The translations under genes and the position numbers were made by a program. Shown here in pieces: positions 1 to 7,909 of a DNA stretch of 31,873 nucleotides. This stretch comes from DASZCR01 sp035942915 (GTDB lineage Bacteria; Acidobacteriota; Blastocatellia; Pyrinomonadales; Pyrinomonadaceae). A model generated the notes under the pieces. The model was not told the DNA's origin. It did not search any database and saw only the letters and a program-made list of their open reading frames with translations. The stretch covers positions 1 through 31,873 of the forward strand of contig DASZCR010000308.1 of assembly GCA_035942915.1 (NCBI GenBank). Direction: 5' to 3'. The number at the start of each line of letters is the position of its first letter. Positions within the stretch are counted from its first letter, which is position 1.

Positions 1-1
1 G

Positions 2-2362
2 GTCTGCTCCACCTTCTCGTTCGCGGTCGGCAGCGTCGGCACGCGCGTCTATCTGGTCGTTAGCTTTTTGCTGCTCTCTCTGCTGCTCTTCGGCGCGAAA
101 GAGGCGCTGGTGTTTGCGCCGGTCGTCGCGTCGTGCGCTTACCTGCGGACGGGCAAGAGCACGTCCGAGATTTTCTCGCGGTCGGCCGCGTCGGTCGGGC
201 TGCTCCTGTTCGTCGCGTTGTTGCTGTGGCTCGTGCAAGGCTCGGCGGCGCTCTTCGTCGAGGAAGCGTCGGCGGCCGCAGGCGCGACGGCATGGGCGTT
301 GGCTGTGGCGGTGCTCGCTCAATCGGTGGCGAGCGCGTCGGTCAGTGCGTTGTCGAAGAACAAGGTTCAGTCGGAGAGTTCGCGCGGGCGCACTCTGTTG
401 GACGAATACCTGAAACCGCTCGGCGCGCATTTGGCGGCCGGGTGCGTGGTCGCGTTAACGGTGTGCGTCGTCTCGGTGGCGGGGCTTGGCGCAACTTTGA
501 TGGGGGGCGCTTTCCTCTGCGTCGTCGCTCTGGCTTATCACACGTACAGGACGGATTCGTTCGTCGGCAAGTCCGAAGAAGCGCAGGCGAAGGCAGCGCA
601 GGAGGCCGGAGACGGCGAGGCGCGTTTCCGCAGCGCGTTCGACTTCGCCGCGATTGGCATGGCGCTCGTCTCGTCCGAAGGGCGTTGGCTTCAGGTCAAC
701 CGCGCGCTCTGCGACATGTTGGGCTACACGGAGAGGGAACTGCTGGCGCACGACTTCCTGACCGTCATCCGCCCCGAAGACCTCAACCCGGCGGTCGAAA
801 CTCTCAAGCGACTGCGCCGCAGCCATAAGCGGGTCGAGCAGTGCGAGTTGCGCTTCCGTCATAAGTCGGGACGCGAGGTGTGGGGCCTGTGGAGCGCGTC
901 CATCGCCGGAGAGAGTTACGCGCCCGGTCGTCCCTGCATCTTTCAGATTCAAGACATCACAGACCGCAAGCGCGCCGAAGAGCAACTTCAACACGAGGCG
1001 TTTCACGATGTCCTGACGGGGCTGCCCAATCGCGCCATGTTCATGGACCATCTCGAACTCGCCATCGCGCGCGCCGAGCGCAACGCCGAACAGAAGTTCG
1101 CCGTCCTCTATCTCGACCTCGACCGCTTCAAGATTATCAACGACTCGCTCGGACACGTCATCGGCGACCAACTGCTGGTCGAAGTCGCTGAGCGACTCGG
1201 CCGCTGCGTCCGCGCGGGCGACACGGTCGCGCGCTTCGGCGGAGACGAGTTCGTGCTGCTCGTCGAAGATATCAAAGAGGAGTCGGAGGCAGTCGAAGTA
1301 GCCGAACGCGTCAAGAGCGTTCTGAGCGCGCCCTTCGAGTTGAGCGGGCGCGAAGTGTTCACGACCGTCAGCGTCGGCATCGCGTCAATCTGGACGAGTT
1401 ATCATCAGGCCGATGCGCTCGTCAGAGATGCGGACGCGGCCATGTATCGCGCGAAGTCTCTTGGCAAGAACCGGCACGAGATTTACGATTCGGCCATGCA
1501 CGCGCAGGTCAACGACCGGCTTGAGATGGAGACCTTGCTGCGCCTCGCAGTCGAGCGCAAAGAGTTCAGCGTCTACTATCAACCGATTGTCGGCCTCGAC
1601 ACTTTCAAGTTGCGCGGCTTCGAGGCGCTCGTGCGCTGGAAGCACCCGGAGAAGGGCTTTATCTCGCCGTCGGATTTCATCCCGCTGGCCGAAGAGACCG
1701 GCCTCATCGTTGACATCGGCGACATGGTGCTCGTCGAGTCGTGCCGGCAGATGGAGCGTTGGCAGAAGATTTTCCCGTCCGAGCCGCCGCTCTTCGTGAG
1801 CGTCAATCTCTCCGGCAAGCAGTTTATCCAGAGCGACCTGATACAGAGAATCGAGCGCATCATCGAGACGACGCGCATCGACCCCGAAGGGCTTAAGTTG
1901 GAGATTACCGAATCGGCTGTGATGGAGGACGTGGAATCGGCGACAGAGATGCTCAGGAAACTACGTGCGCTCGGCGTCAAACTGAGCATCGACGACTTCG
2001 GCACGGGCTATTCTTCCTTGAGCTACCTGCACAAGTTCCCGATAGATACGCTGAAGATTGACCGCTCGTTTGTTATGCGTATGTCGGAGGATGCGGAGAA
2101 TCTGGAAATCGTCAACACGATTGTCACGCTGGCGCAGAACCTCGGCATGAACGTCATCGCGGAAGGCGTGGAAACCAACGAGCAGCTTTCGGCGTTGCGG
2201 AGACTGGGCTGCGAGTTCGGTCAGGGCTACTTCTTCTCGAAGCCCGTCGATGCGGACTCGGCCGAAAATCTCATCTGCGAGACCTACGACGTGGACGCCT
2301 CGGTTGACCTGCTCGTGACCACTCCCGTCCAATCTAAAATAGTCAGCTACGTGGGACGCTAA
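2..2362 (+). CDS. Membrane-bound PAS-GGDEF-EAL cyclic-di-GMP synthase/phosphodiesterase (5' partial)
   Basis: The reading frame is open from the first bases, so the start lies upstream; the TTG at 68 falls inside a hydrophobic segment and is not a credible start. The visible 786 residues begin with about five membrane segments (to about residue 185). A PAS domain follows (about 207-320), then GGDEF with an intact GGDEF motif (residue 413) preceded by RAGD, which fits the RxxD inhibitory site, then EAL with FEALVRW (541), NLSG, EITE, DDFGTG and AEGVET. All signature motifs of both domains are kept, so both making and degrading c-di-GMP are possible. The membrane part is presumably a sensor, but I do not recognise its family. 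It ends at a strong terminator shared with the convergent yceI-type gene. Confidence 0.93.
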   Translation, partial: VCSTFSFAVGSVGTRVYLVVSFLLLSLLLFGAKEALVFAPVVASCAYLRTGKSTSEIFSRSAASVGLLLFVALLLWLVQGSAALFVEEASAAAGATAWALAVAVLAQSVASASVSALSKNKVQSESSRGRTLLDEYLKPLGAHLAAGCVVALTVCVVSVAGLGATLMGGAFLCVVALAYHTYRTDSFVGKSEEAQAKAAQEAGDGEARFRSAFDFAAIGMALVSSEGRWLQVNRALCDMLGYTERELLAHDFLTVIRPEDLNPAVETLKRLRRSHKRVEQCELRFRHKSGREVWGLWSASIAGESYAPGRPCIFQIQDITDRKRAEEQLQHEAFHDVLTGLPNRAMFMDHLELAIARAERNAEQKFAVLYLDLDRFKIINDSLGHVIGDQLLVEVAERLGRCVRAGDTVARFGGDEFVLLVEDIKEESEAVEVAERVKSVLSAPFELSGREVFTTVSVGIASIWTSYHQADALVRDADAAMYRAKSLGKNRHEIYDSAMHAQVNDRLEMETLLRLAVERKEFSVYYQPIVGLDTFKLRGFEALVRWKHPEKGFISPSDFIPLAEETGLIVDIGDMVLVESCRQMERWQKIFPSEPPLFVSVNLSGKQFIQSDLIQRIERIIETTRIDPEGLKLEITESAVMEDVESATEMLRKLRALGVKLSIDDFGTGYSSLSYLHKFPIDTLKIDRSFVMRMSEDAENLEIVNTIVTLAQNLGMNVIAEGVETNEQLSALRRLGCEFGQGYFFSKPVDADSAENLICETYDVDASVDLLVTTPVQSKIVSYVGR

Positions 2363-2379
2363 AGCGGAGAAGGCGTCTC

Positions 2380-2423
2380 AAAACTGTCGGCGCAGAGGAC
2401 ACATCCTCTGCGCCGACAGTTTT
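2380..2423. terminator. Bidirectional intrinsic terminator
   Basis: A perfect 20-bp inverted repeat with a 4-nt loop (CACA at 2400-2403) lies between the convergent GGDEF-EAL and YceI genes. The left arm starts with AAAA and the right arm ends with TTTT, so either transcript gives a GC-rich hairpin followed by U residues. Confidence 0.85.
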
Positions 2424-2450
2424 ATGCGCGGAAGTTTTAGAGACGGACTC

Positions 2451-3152
2451 TTACTGTCCGGCAGTGGCCGGTCTGGGCGCAGCTTTGACGGCCTCCAGTT
2501 GGAGGTCGATGCTGACTTCGTGGCCGAGGTCGAGGCCGCCGCCTTCGAGCGCCTTGCCCCACGTGATGCCGTAGTCGCGGCGGTCAATCTTGGTCTGCGC
2601 GGAGATGCCGAAGCGCGTGTTGCCGCGCGGGTCTTTAATCGCGCCCGCAACCGTGAAGGGGATGGCAATCTGTTTGGTCACGCCCTTCAAGGTGAAGTCG
2701 CCGTGCAGCACGTAGCTGTTCTTGCCCTTGCGCTCGACGCGCGTGCTCTTGAAGGTCATCTCCGGGTACTTGGCGACCTCGAAGAAGTCTGCGTTGCGGA
2801 GGTGGTTGTCGCGCGCGGCAACGCCCGTGTCGATGCTCTCGACCTTCGCCGTGAACTCGACGGAGGACTTCGTCACGTCCTGTTCGTCGTAGCGAATCGT
2901 GCCGGTGAAGTCTTTGAAGCGTCCGCTCACCCAGTTGATTTCATAATGGCGGATGGCGAAGCCGATGGTGCTGTGCGCCGGGTCGATTCTGTACTCGCCG
3001 CCGGTGATGGGCACGTAAGCGGCCTTTGTGGCCTTCGCCTGTTGCTGCTGCTGCGCGCTGGCAGACGGCGTGGCGAAGTCGCCCATGACCGACGCCATCG
3101 CCGAGAGCGCCGTCAGCGCGGCGACCATCAATGCGTTTCTCACTCGTCTCAT
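2451..3152 (-). CDS. YceI-family secreted lipid/isoprenoid-binding protein
   Basis: This 233-residue protein has a cleavable signal peptide (basic MRRVRN, hydrophobic stretch, ASA before a glutamine run). It then shows a complete YceI lipocalin-like domain, with YRIDPAHSTIGFAIRH at the start and GVTKQIAIPF and YGITWGK further on. YceI proteins bind polyisoprenoids such as quinones in the periplasm. An ATG at 3167 is in frame, but AGGAGTAGAG lies just before the ATG at 3152, so I use 3152. It is the last gene of the marR-dioxygenase-doxX-yceI set, 42 nt after doxX and just before the terminator. Binding of a quinone-like lipid would fit the proposed job of the operon, but that is inference. 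Confidence 0.9.
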   Translation of the reverse strand: MRRVRNALMVAALTALSAMASVMGDFATPSASAQQQQQAKATKAAYVPITGGEYRIDPAHSTIGFAIRHYEINWVSGRFKDFTGTIRYDEQDVTKSSVEFTAKVESIDTGVAARDNHLRNADFFEVAKYPEMTFKSTRVERKGKNSYVLHGDFTLKGVTKQIAIPFTVAGAIKDPRGNTRFGISAQTKIDRRDYGITWGKALEGGGLDLGHEVSIDLQLEAVKAAPRPATAGQ

Positions 3153-3194
3153 CTCTCTACTCCTCATTCTTTCTTTAGTTGAATAACTGAACCT

Positions 3195-3650
3195 TCAACG
3201 CGTTGTGCGCGCCCCGTAAGCCGCCGCCCTGTCGCGTCCGAGCAGACGGTCGAGACTCCACTCGCCGCCTCCGGCCACCGCCAGATAAAGGAACACGAAA
3301 CTGTAGAGCGCCGCCAGTTCGCCCTGATTCAGAATCGGCCAGAACCCGCGCGGCGCGTGCGCCATGAAGTAGGCCACCGCCAGCAGTCCTGACATGATGA
3401 AGGCGACGGGGCGCGTGAACAGTCCGATGATGAGCAGGATGCCGCCGATGAGTTCGAGCAGGCCGGAGGCGCCGCCGAGAGACATCAACGGGGGCGTTGT
3501 GAACGGCGGCTGGCCGGGTCGCGGCGGCGGCGGAATCATGCCTAAGACCTTCTGTAAGCCGTGCTGCAAAATCAGAAACCCGGCGATGATGCGCAGGATG
3601 CTCAAGATGCGCGGCGTCCAACTTGCGACGAACGAGTCGTGATTAGCCAT
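3195..3650 (-). CDS. DoxX-family membrane protein
   Basis: A 151-residue protein with about four membrane helices. It has the DoxX pattern: RILSILRIIAGFLILQHGLQK in the first helix, then GLLELIGGILLIIGLFTRP, a helix ending in MAHAPRGFWP, and a C-terminal LYSFVFLYLAVAGGG. The start at 3650 (MANHDSF) is chosen over the longer frame to 3704 because GGAG lies 8 nt upstream. A proline-rich loop (PPPPRPGQPP) separates helices 1 and 2. In Bacillus subtilis a DoxX protein (MhqP) sits in the quinone-responsive mhqNOP operon with a ring-cleaving dioxygenase. The same neighbourhood here suggests a role in quinone or thiol-redox stress, by analogy only. Confidence 0.9.
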   Translation of the reverse strand: MANHDSFVASWTPRILSILRIIAGFLILQHGLQKVLGMIPPPPRPGQPPFTTPPLMSLGGASGLLELIGGILLIIGLFTRPVAFIMSGLLAVAYFMAHAPRGFWPILNQGELAALYSFVFLYLAVAGGGEWSLDRLLGRDRAAAYGARTTR

Positions 3651-3758
3651 TTTGATTTCTCCGAAAGTAGTGCGTTCGTGTTTCAGTAGGCCGCCGTCGG
3701 GCAACGGCGGCGGGGGCGCGTGTCCGCAAGGTTCGCGTGCGCGCGTGAGTCTACAGAT

Positions 3759-4553
3759 TTATTGCCCTGCCTCGAAACTGTAGGAAGCCATGCTGAGACT
3801 TCCGAGCGTCCATCCGCGATGCAGGCTCCGCCCGCGCGCCTGCCCATCGGAGGCTCCGGCTCCGGCTGCTACGAAGAGCGGCAGCAGGTGTTCGTCCGTC
3901 GGATGCGCGAGGTGCGCATCGGGCGCGAGCCGGCGGTAGTCCATCAATTCCTCGTAAGAGCCGCTCGTAATCTTCTGATGAAGCCACGCTTCAAACTGCG
4001 CCGCCCACGCGGGCGTGACGCCCTCACGGCCGAGCCGCGCAAGGTTGTGCGTCGCGCTTCCCGTCGCCAGTATCAGCACGCCTTCGTCGCGCAGCGGCGC
4101 GAGCGCGCGACCCAGACGAAAGTGCTCGGCCGTGCCCGCATGCGGGAGCACGGAGAGTTGCGCCACCGGCACGTCCGCTTCCGGGTACATCAGCTTGAGG
4201 GGAATCCACGCGCCATGGTCTAAGCCCCTGTCCGGCGAGACCTGCGAGGCGATGCCCGCCTCTGCGAGCAACTCTGCGACCCGCGCGGCCAAAGCGGGCG
4301 CGCCCGGCGCCGCGTAGCGCATCCGGTACAACTCCGAGGGGAAACCGCCGAAGTCGTGAATCGTCTGCGGCTGCGCGGCGGCGCTCACGGTCGGCACGCG
4401 CGTCTCCCAGTGCGCCGAGACGCAGAGGATGGCGGCGGGGCGTCCGAGTTCTGCGCCGAGTCGTTTGAGAAACTCGACCGTCTCGTTCTCCTCAAGTGCA
4501 AGCGTCGGTGCGCCGTGCGAGACGAAGACACTCGGAAACCTTTTGCCGCTCAT
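3759..4553 (-). CDS. LigB/YgiD-type extradiol ring-cleavage dioxygenase (DODA-like)
   Basis: This 264-residue protein matches the class III extradiol dioxygenases of the YgiD/DODA type, which cleave catechol-like rings using a metal bound by histidines. It shows VFVSHGAP (His13), CVSAHWET (His48), IHDFGGFP, LDHGAW, an ATGSATHNL block and AHPTDEHLLPLF. His13, His48 and a histidine of the HPTDEH block are the likely metal ligands. The start at 4553 has GGAAGGG about 6 nt upstream; the in-frame ATG and earlier codons back to 4586 have no such site. A TGTTATAACA operator lies 44 nt upstream of the start, and the marR gene is immediately upstream on the same strand. The physiological substrate cannot be read from the sequence. 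Confidence 0.9.
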   Translation of the reverse strand: MSGKRFPSVFVSHGAPTLALEENETVEFLKRLGAELGRPAAILCVSAHWETRVPTVSAAAQPQTIHDFGGFPSELYRMRYAAPGAPALAARVAELLAEAGIASQVSPDRGLDHGAWIPLKLMYPEADVPVAQLSVLPHAGTAEHFRLGRALAPLRDEGVLILATGSATHNLARLGREGVTPAWAAQFEAWLHQKITSGSYEELMDYRRLAPDAHLAHPTDEHLLPLFVAAGAGASDGQARGRSLHRGWTLGSLSMASYSFEAGQ

Positions 4554-4596
4554 CAGACGCCCTTCCATCGAATTTGGCTGCCCCACGCGTGACGCT

Positions 4597-4606
4597 TGTT
4601 ATAACA
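4597..4606. promoter_or_regulatory. MarR-type operator upstream of the dioxygenase gene
   Basis: The perfect palindrome TGTTATAACA lies between marR and the dioxygenase gene. It matches the centre of the operator in the marR promoter. Read on the minus strand it also contains TGTTATAAC, an extended -10 form, so a bound repressor would cover the -10 of an internal promoter. No good -35 is visible. Confidence 0.6.
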
Positions 4607-4624
4607 GTTGTCGGGGTAAAATTT

Positions 4625-5095
4625 TTATTCCGGCAGGACGAGCGCCGCGTCCAAGAGCCTACGCAGCGACGCCAACTGACGTTCGCCGAGGTGTCCAAGC
4701 TGGCGTCTGTGGCACTCGGCAACCGGCTTGTCGAGTTCTGCAAGGAGCGCGAGACCGTCTTTTGTGATGCGCGTGACGAGGAAACGCTGGTCGCGTTCGT
4801 CGCGTTCGCGCGTGATGAGCCGGCGCGCTTCGAGCCGGTTCATCAGGCGCGTTACGTCGGTGTACTTCGTCACCATCCGCTCGCCAATCTCGTTGCAGGA
4901 GAGGCCTTCCGGGTGCGCGCCGCGCAGGATTCTCAGCGCGTTGTACTGCGTCGGCGTCAGGTCGGCCTGTCTTAAAACCTCGCTCACGCCCCACGAAAGT
5001 CGCTCGGCCGTGAAGAGAATGCCGAGATAGACCTCCTCCTCCCGACTGGCGAAGGGCTTCGTCTGCTTCAACTCCCTTTCGAGTTTCGTGCGCAC
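4625..5095 (-). CDS. MarR-family transcriptional regulator
   Basis: A 156-residue winged-helix regulator. It has an N-terminal dimerisation helix (EEEVYLGILFTAERL), DLTPTQYNALRILRG, a recognition region LSCNEIGERMVTKYTDVTRLMNRLEARRLI and the wing RERDERDQRFLVTRITKDG. Such proteins bind short palindromes as dimers and release DNA when they meet phenolic ligands or when cysteines are oxidised; the only Cys residues are in LSCNE and ECHRR. The frame stays open upstream to 5314, but that part has no MarR similarity and includes the promoter. I choose GTG 5095, which falls about at the predicted transcription start, so the mRNA may be leaderless. It is the first gene of the dioxygenase-doxX-yceI set and is probably autorepressed. 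Confidence 0.88.
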   Translation of the reverse strand: MRTKLERELKQTKPFASREEEVYLGILFTAERLSWGVSEVLRQADLTPTQYNALRILRGAHPEGLSCNEIGERMVTKYTDVTRLMNRLEARRLITRERDERDQRFLVTRITKDGLALLAELDKPVAECHRRQLGHLGERQLASLRRLLDAALVLPE

Positions 5096-5102
5096 GAGCG
5101 GG

Positions 5103-5131
5103 ATAATAGTTGTTATAACAAACGTTGTCAA
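5103..5131 (-). promoter_or_regulatory. marR promoter with operator between -35 and -10
   Basis: On the minus strand TTGACA (5131-5126) and TATTAT (5108-5103) are separated by exactly 17 nt. The 12-bp perfect palindrome TTGTTATAACAA (5110-5121) fills most of the spacer. This is a classic autorepression layout. Transcription should begin near 5096, right at the GTG codon of marR. Confidence 0.8.
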
Positions 5132-5228
5132 GCCGCCGTCGCGCCGAGCCGCGTTAACTGCTACACTTCGCGCACGCAGAAAAGTTCGGCAGTGACGAGA
5201 ATCCGGCGGATTTCGAGGGGGAATTGTA

Positions 5229-5741
5229 GTGATGGCCGAAGAGGAAAAAGAGGCGAAGAAGAGCGCGGACGAGCGCGAGGGGATGAGCGAGGAGGAGATG
5301 CGCGAGCGCGTCATCAGGCTGGCCTTCGGCGGCGACCAGCGGCTCTACGAGGAGTTTTGCGAGACCGTGCGGGCGGCGATACCCGAAGGCACTGCGGTCG
5401 TGTTGCGCGGCAGCGCCGTGACAGGAGAGCGTTGGAAGGACGGCGCGCCCTTTGATGCCGACGGCCCCGGAACGAGCGACCTCGACCTAACGCTCGTCGG
5501 CGACCACGTGCTCGGCCACTACATCCTCGACGGCTTCTACCTGCCGGGAGTCCACACCAAACCGCTCAGCGACAAAGACCCGGACATCGCGCCCGAACTC
5601 GTCCCCTTGCGCGAGAAACTGATGTCGATGGTCAAGCGTCCCGTCAACATTCAGGCGACGAGAGACTTCGTCATGTACATCCGCGAGAACTGGTTCGGGC
5701 AGCCCTACCTGACATTGATTGGGAAGGTCGGAGACTCCTGA
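5229..5741 (+). CDS. Pol beta-type nucleotidyltransferase domain protein
   Basis: A 170-residue protein with a very charged N-terminus (about 25 residues, rich in E and K). A minimal nucleotidyltransferase core follows: VVLRGSAVTGERW, with the G-S motif, then GTSDLDLTLVGD with the D-x-D metal-binding pair. Enzymes of this fold move a nucleotide onto a protein, RNA or small molecule; the substrate is not evident. The start is GTG 5229 (GAGGGGG 7 nt upstream) or the next codon, ATG 5232. It diverges from marR and is followed 2 nt later by the EEP phosphohydrolase gene, so the two are very likely co-transcribed and probably co-translated. No antitoxin-like HEPN partner is adjacent. Confidence 0.8.
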   Translation: MMAEEEKEAKKSADEREGMSEEEMRERVIRLAFGGDQRLYEEFCETVRAAIPEGTAVVLRGSAVTGERWKDGAPFDADGPGTSDLDLTLVGDHVLGHYILDGFYLPGVHTKPLSDKDPDIAPELVPLREKLMSMVKRPVNIQATRDFVMYIRENWFGQPYLTLIGKVGDS

Positions 5742-5743
5742 CG

Positions 5744-6493
5744 TTGAAACTGCTCAGCTACAACATCCGCTACGGCGGCGTCGGGCGTGAGCATCTGTTG
5801 GCCGCCGTCATTCGTCGTTGCGCGCCAGACCTCGTCATCTTGCAGGAAGCCACGCGCCCTGTCGTCGTCGAGCGACTGGCGGCCGAGACGGGCTTGAACG
5901 TGTGGGGCGCGATGCCGGGACAGTCGCTCGCCTTTCTCAGTCGCACGGAGGTCGCGCGCAGAGAGTGGCATCTGCCGCGCGGCTCGCGTCGCGCCTTCCT
6001 CGAAATCGTCCCGGCCGCAGGCGGGATGACGCTCTTCGGGCTGCACCTGAGCGCCGTTCATTCCAAGTGGACGGAGCGGCGTCGGATGCGCGAGTTGCGC
6101 GCCGTGCTCGCGCACGTCGAGCGCCAACGCGACGAAGGCTTGCACGTCCTGACGGGCGACTTCAACACGCTTGCGCCCGGAGAGTTGCTCGACACGCGGC
6201 GTCTGCCCCCGCGTCTGCGCCCGCTTGTCTGGCTGAGCGGCGGGCGCGTCAAATACGAGACGATTCAAATCATGCACGAGGCGCGCTACGTTGACGCTTA
6301 TCGTCTGCGGCATCCTCCCGCAGACAAGGGCTACACCTTCCCGACGTGGGACCCGCACGTGCGCCTCGACTACTTCTTCCTGCCTGAATCGTTCGCCGGG
6401 CGTCTGACGGATTGCCGCGTGATAAACGACCTCGCGGAAGTCCGGCAGGCTTCCGACCACTTCCCGCTCGCAGCCGACATCGACGGCGCGTGA
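5744..6493 (+). CDS. Endonuclease/exonuclease/phosphatase (EEP) family protein
   Basis: A 249-residue protein of the DNase I-like EEP superfamily. It keeps the core residues in order: MKLLSYNIRYGG (Asn), DLVILQEA (catalytic Glu), GLHLSAVHS, VLTGDFNT (Asp-Phe-Asn), a DAYR block, RLDYFFLP, and the C-terminal ASDHFPLAADI (Asp-His). Members cleave phosphodiesters or phosphomonoesters in nucleic acids, phosphoinositides or other substrates. There is no signal peptide, so a cytoplasmic role is likely. It starts at TTG 5744, 2 nt after the nucleotidyltransferase stop, with GGAG about 10 nt upstream inside the previous gene. The pairing suggests that one enzyme adds and the other removes a group, but this is speculative. 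Confidence 0.88.
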   Translation: MKLLSYNIRYGGVGREHLLAAVIRRCAPDLVILQEATRPVVVERLAAETGLNVWGAMPGQSLAFLSRTEVARREWHLPRGSRRAFLEIVPAAGGMTLFGLHLSAVHSKWTERRRMRELRAVLAHVERQRDEGLHVLTGDFNTLAPGELLDTRRLPPRLRPLVWLSGGRVKYETIQIMHEARYVDAYRLRHPPADKGYTFPTWDPHVRLDYFFLPESFAGRLTDCRVINDLAEVRQASDHFPLAADIDGA

Positions 6494-6503
6494 GCCTGCT
6501 CTT

Positions 6504-7727
6504 TCAGCGAACGCTCTTCGACGAGGCACCGCGTTGCGCCGCGAGTGCCTCGGCCGCCTCCGCTTCCGCGTGCTCGATTCCGCTTTGCAAGTCGCGGCCC
6601 GTCCTGATGCCGCTCAGGTCTACGCCGAGCGAGACGAGCGTCTGCGCGACGCGTGCGCGGATGCCCGTTATCACGACCTCTGCGCCGAGCAGGCGGACGG
6701 CCTGCGCTGCGTTGTAGAGCGTGTTGGCAACCTGCGCGTCGATGGTTCTGACGCCTGTGATGTCGATGATGGCAACGCGCGCGGCCATGTCGCGGACGCC
6801 TCTCAGCAAAGTCGAGAGCATCTGTTCAGCCCTCTGCGGATTCATCGCGCCGACGAGCGGCATGACGACGATGCGGTCGCGGAGCGGTATCAGAGGCGTG
6901 GACAGTTCCGCCAGCAGAGACTCCTGCGCGCTGATGACCTCTTCGCGCAGCCGCGCGCGTTCCTCCTCTGCGCGCTTGCGCTCCGTCACGTCGCGCGCGA
7001 TGCCTTCGACCGAGACGGGCTTGCCGTCGCGCATCGAGATGCGCGTGCTGACTTCGAGCGTCAGCCGCCGCCTGTCTTTCGAGATGATGTCGATTTCGTA
7101 GACGGTCGGCGTCGGGTCGTGCAACTTCTGTTCGGTCATCCGTCTGGCGAGCGCGAGGTGTTCGGGGGCAACCACCTGCGCGATGTTCATCCCGCCGAGC
7201 ACCTCCTCGCGCGTGTAGCCCGTCGCTTCGACGCCCGCACGGTTGATTGACAGGTAGTAGCCCTGTAGGTCGTGCGAATAGATGATGTCGTTGGCATTCT
7301 CAAGGAGACTGCGGTATCGCTCTTCGCTCTCGCGCAGGGCGGCCTCAGCGCGCCGATAGCCGCTCACGTCGCGCGCGATGGCTGAGGCGGCGATGATGCG
7401 TCCGTCGTCGGATGTGACGGGCGAGATGGTGACTGACATGTTGAGGCGCGTGCCGTCCTTGCGCACGCGCACGGTCTCGATGTGTGCGACGCGTTCGCCG
7501 CGAGCGATGCGTGCCAGAATCTCTTTGAGTTCGCCTGTGCGGTCGGGCGGGATGATGATGGAGATGTTGCGGCCAATCACTTCAGCGGGAGTGTAGCCGT
7601 AAATCTTTTCCGCGCCCGCGTTCCAACTGATGATGGTTCCGTCGAGCCGCTTGCCGATGATAGCGTCGTCGGAAGATTCGACGATAGCGGAGAGGAAAGC
7701 ACTGGCCTCGGCGGCGTTCGACATCAT
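6504..7727 (-). CDS. PAS-PAS-STAS protein, RsbR-like, phospho-acceptor replaced
   Basis: A 407-residue cytoplasmic protein. Two PAS domains (about 12-130 and 140-255; FLSAIVESSDDAIIGK and YRSLLENANDIIYSHD) are followed by a coiled linker (RKRAEEERARLREE) and a STAS domain (about 280-385; STPLIPLRDRIVVMPLVGAM). This is the architecture of RsbR-type stressosome scaffolds that control general stress signalling. In RsbR/RsbS/SpoIIAA the residue after a conserved Asp is the phosphorylated Thr or Ser. Here the block reads DITGVRTIDAQVA, so Asp330 is followed by Ala331. The start is ATG 7727 with GGGAG upstream; a TTG at 7748 is less likely. No rsbS or rsbT partner is in the window. Confidence 0.88.
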   Translation of the reverse strand: MMSNAAEASAFLSAIVESSDDAIIGKRLDGTIISWNAGAEKIYGYTPAEVIGRNISIIIPPDRTGELKEILARIARGERVAHIETVRVRKDGTRLNMSVTISPVTSDDGRIIAASAIARDVSGYRRAEAALRESEERYRSLLENANDIIYSHDLQGYYLSINRAGVEATGYTREEVLGGMNIAQVVAPEHLALARRMTEQKLHDPTPTVYEIDIISKDRRRLTLEVSTRISMRDGKPVSVEGIARDVTERKRAEEERARLREEVISAQESLLAELSTPLIPLRDRIVVMPLVGAMNPQRAEQMLSTLLRGVRDMAARVAIIDITGVRTIDAQVANTLYNAAQAVRLLGAEVVITGIRARVAQTLVSLGVDLSGIRTGRDLQSGIEHAEAEAAEALAAQRGASSKSVR

Positions 7728-7777
7728 CTGTGAAGGTTCTCCCTGCAAGTTGGAACGATAAGAATAATGCTGGAAGA

Positions 7778-7806
7778 GTTCTACAGCAGCCGGGAGCGTC
7801 AGTCAA
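7778..7806 (-). promoter_or_regulatory. Candidate sigma70 promoter for the PAS-PAS-STAS gene
   Basis: On the minus strand TTGACT (7806-7801) and TAGAAC (7783-7778) are spaced by 17 nt, about 50 nt ahead of the ATG. The -35 matches 5 of 6 consensus bases and the -10 matches 4 of 6. Confidence 0.45.
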
Positions 7807-7909
7807 TTTCGCATCTCTGCGCGGCGCGGAAGATGTTAAATTGACGGCAACCAACTTCGCGCGGACGAGGCATCAAAGCGTCGTGGGAATCGAACGGCAC
7901 AGACGGCGA

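Noticed and set aside
2424..3182. Long plus-strand frame opposite the YceI gene
   Set aside because: YceI on the minus strand has a signal peptide and clear family motifs. The opposite frame has no recognisable domain and is typical of high-GC antisense openness.
4625..5314. MarR protein with a 73-residue N-terminal extension
   Set aside because: The extension would cover the predicted promoter and operator, is low in similarity to any MarR, and is Ser/Arg-rich like a random frame.
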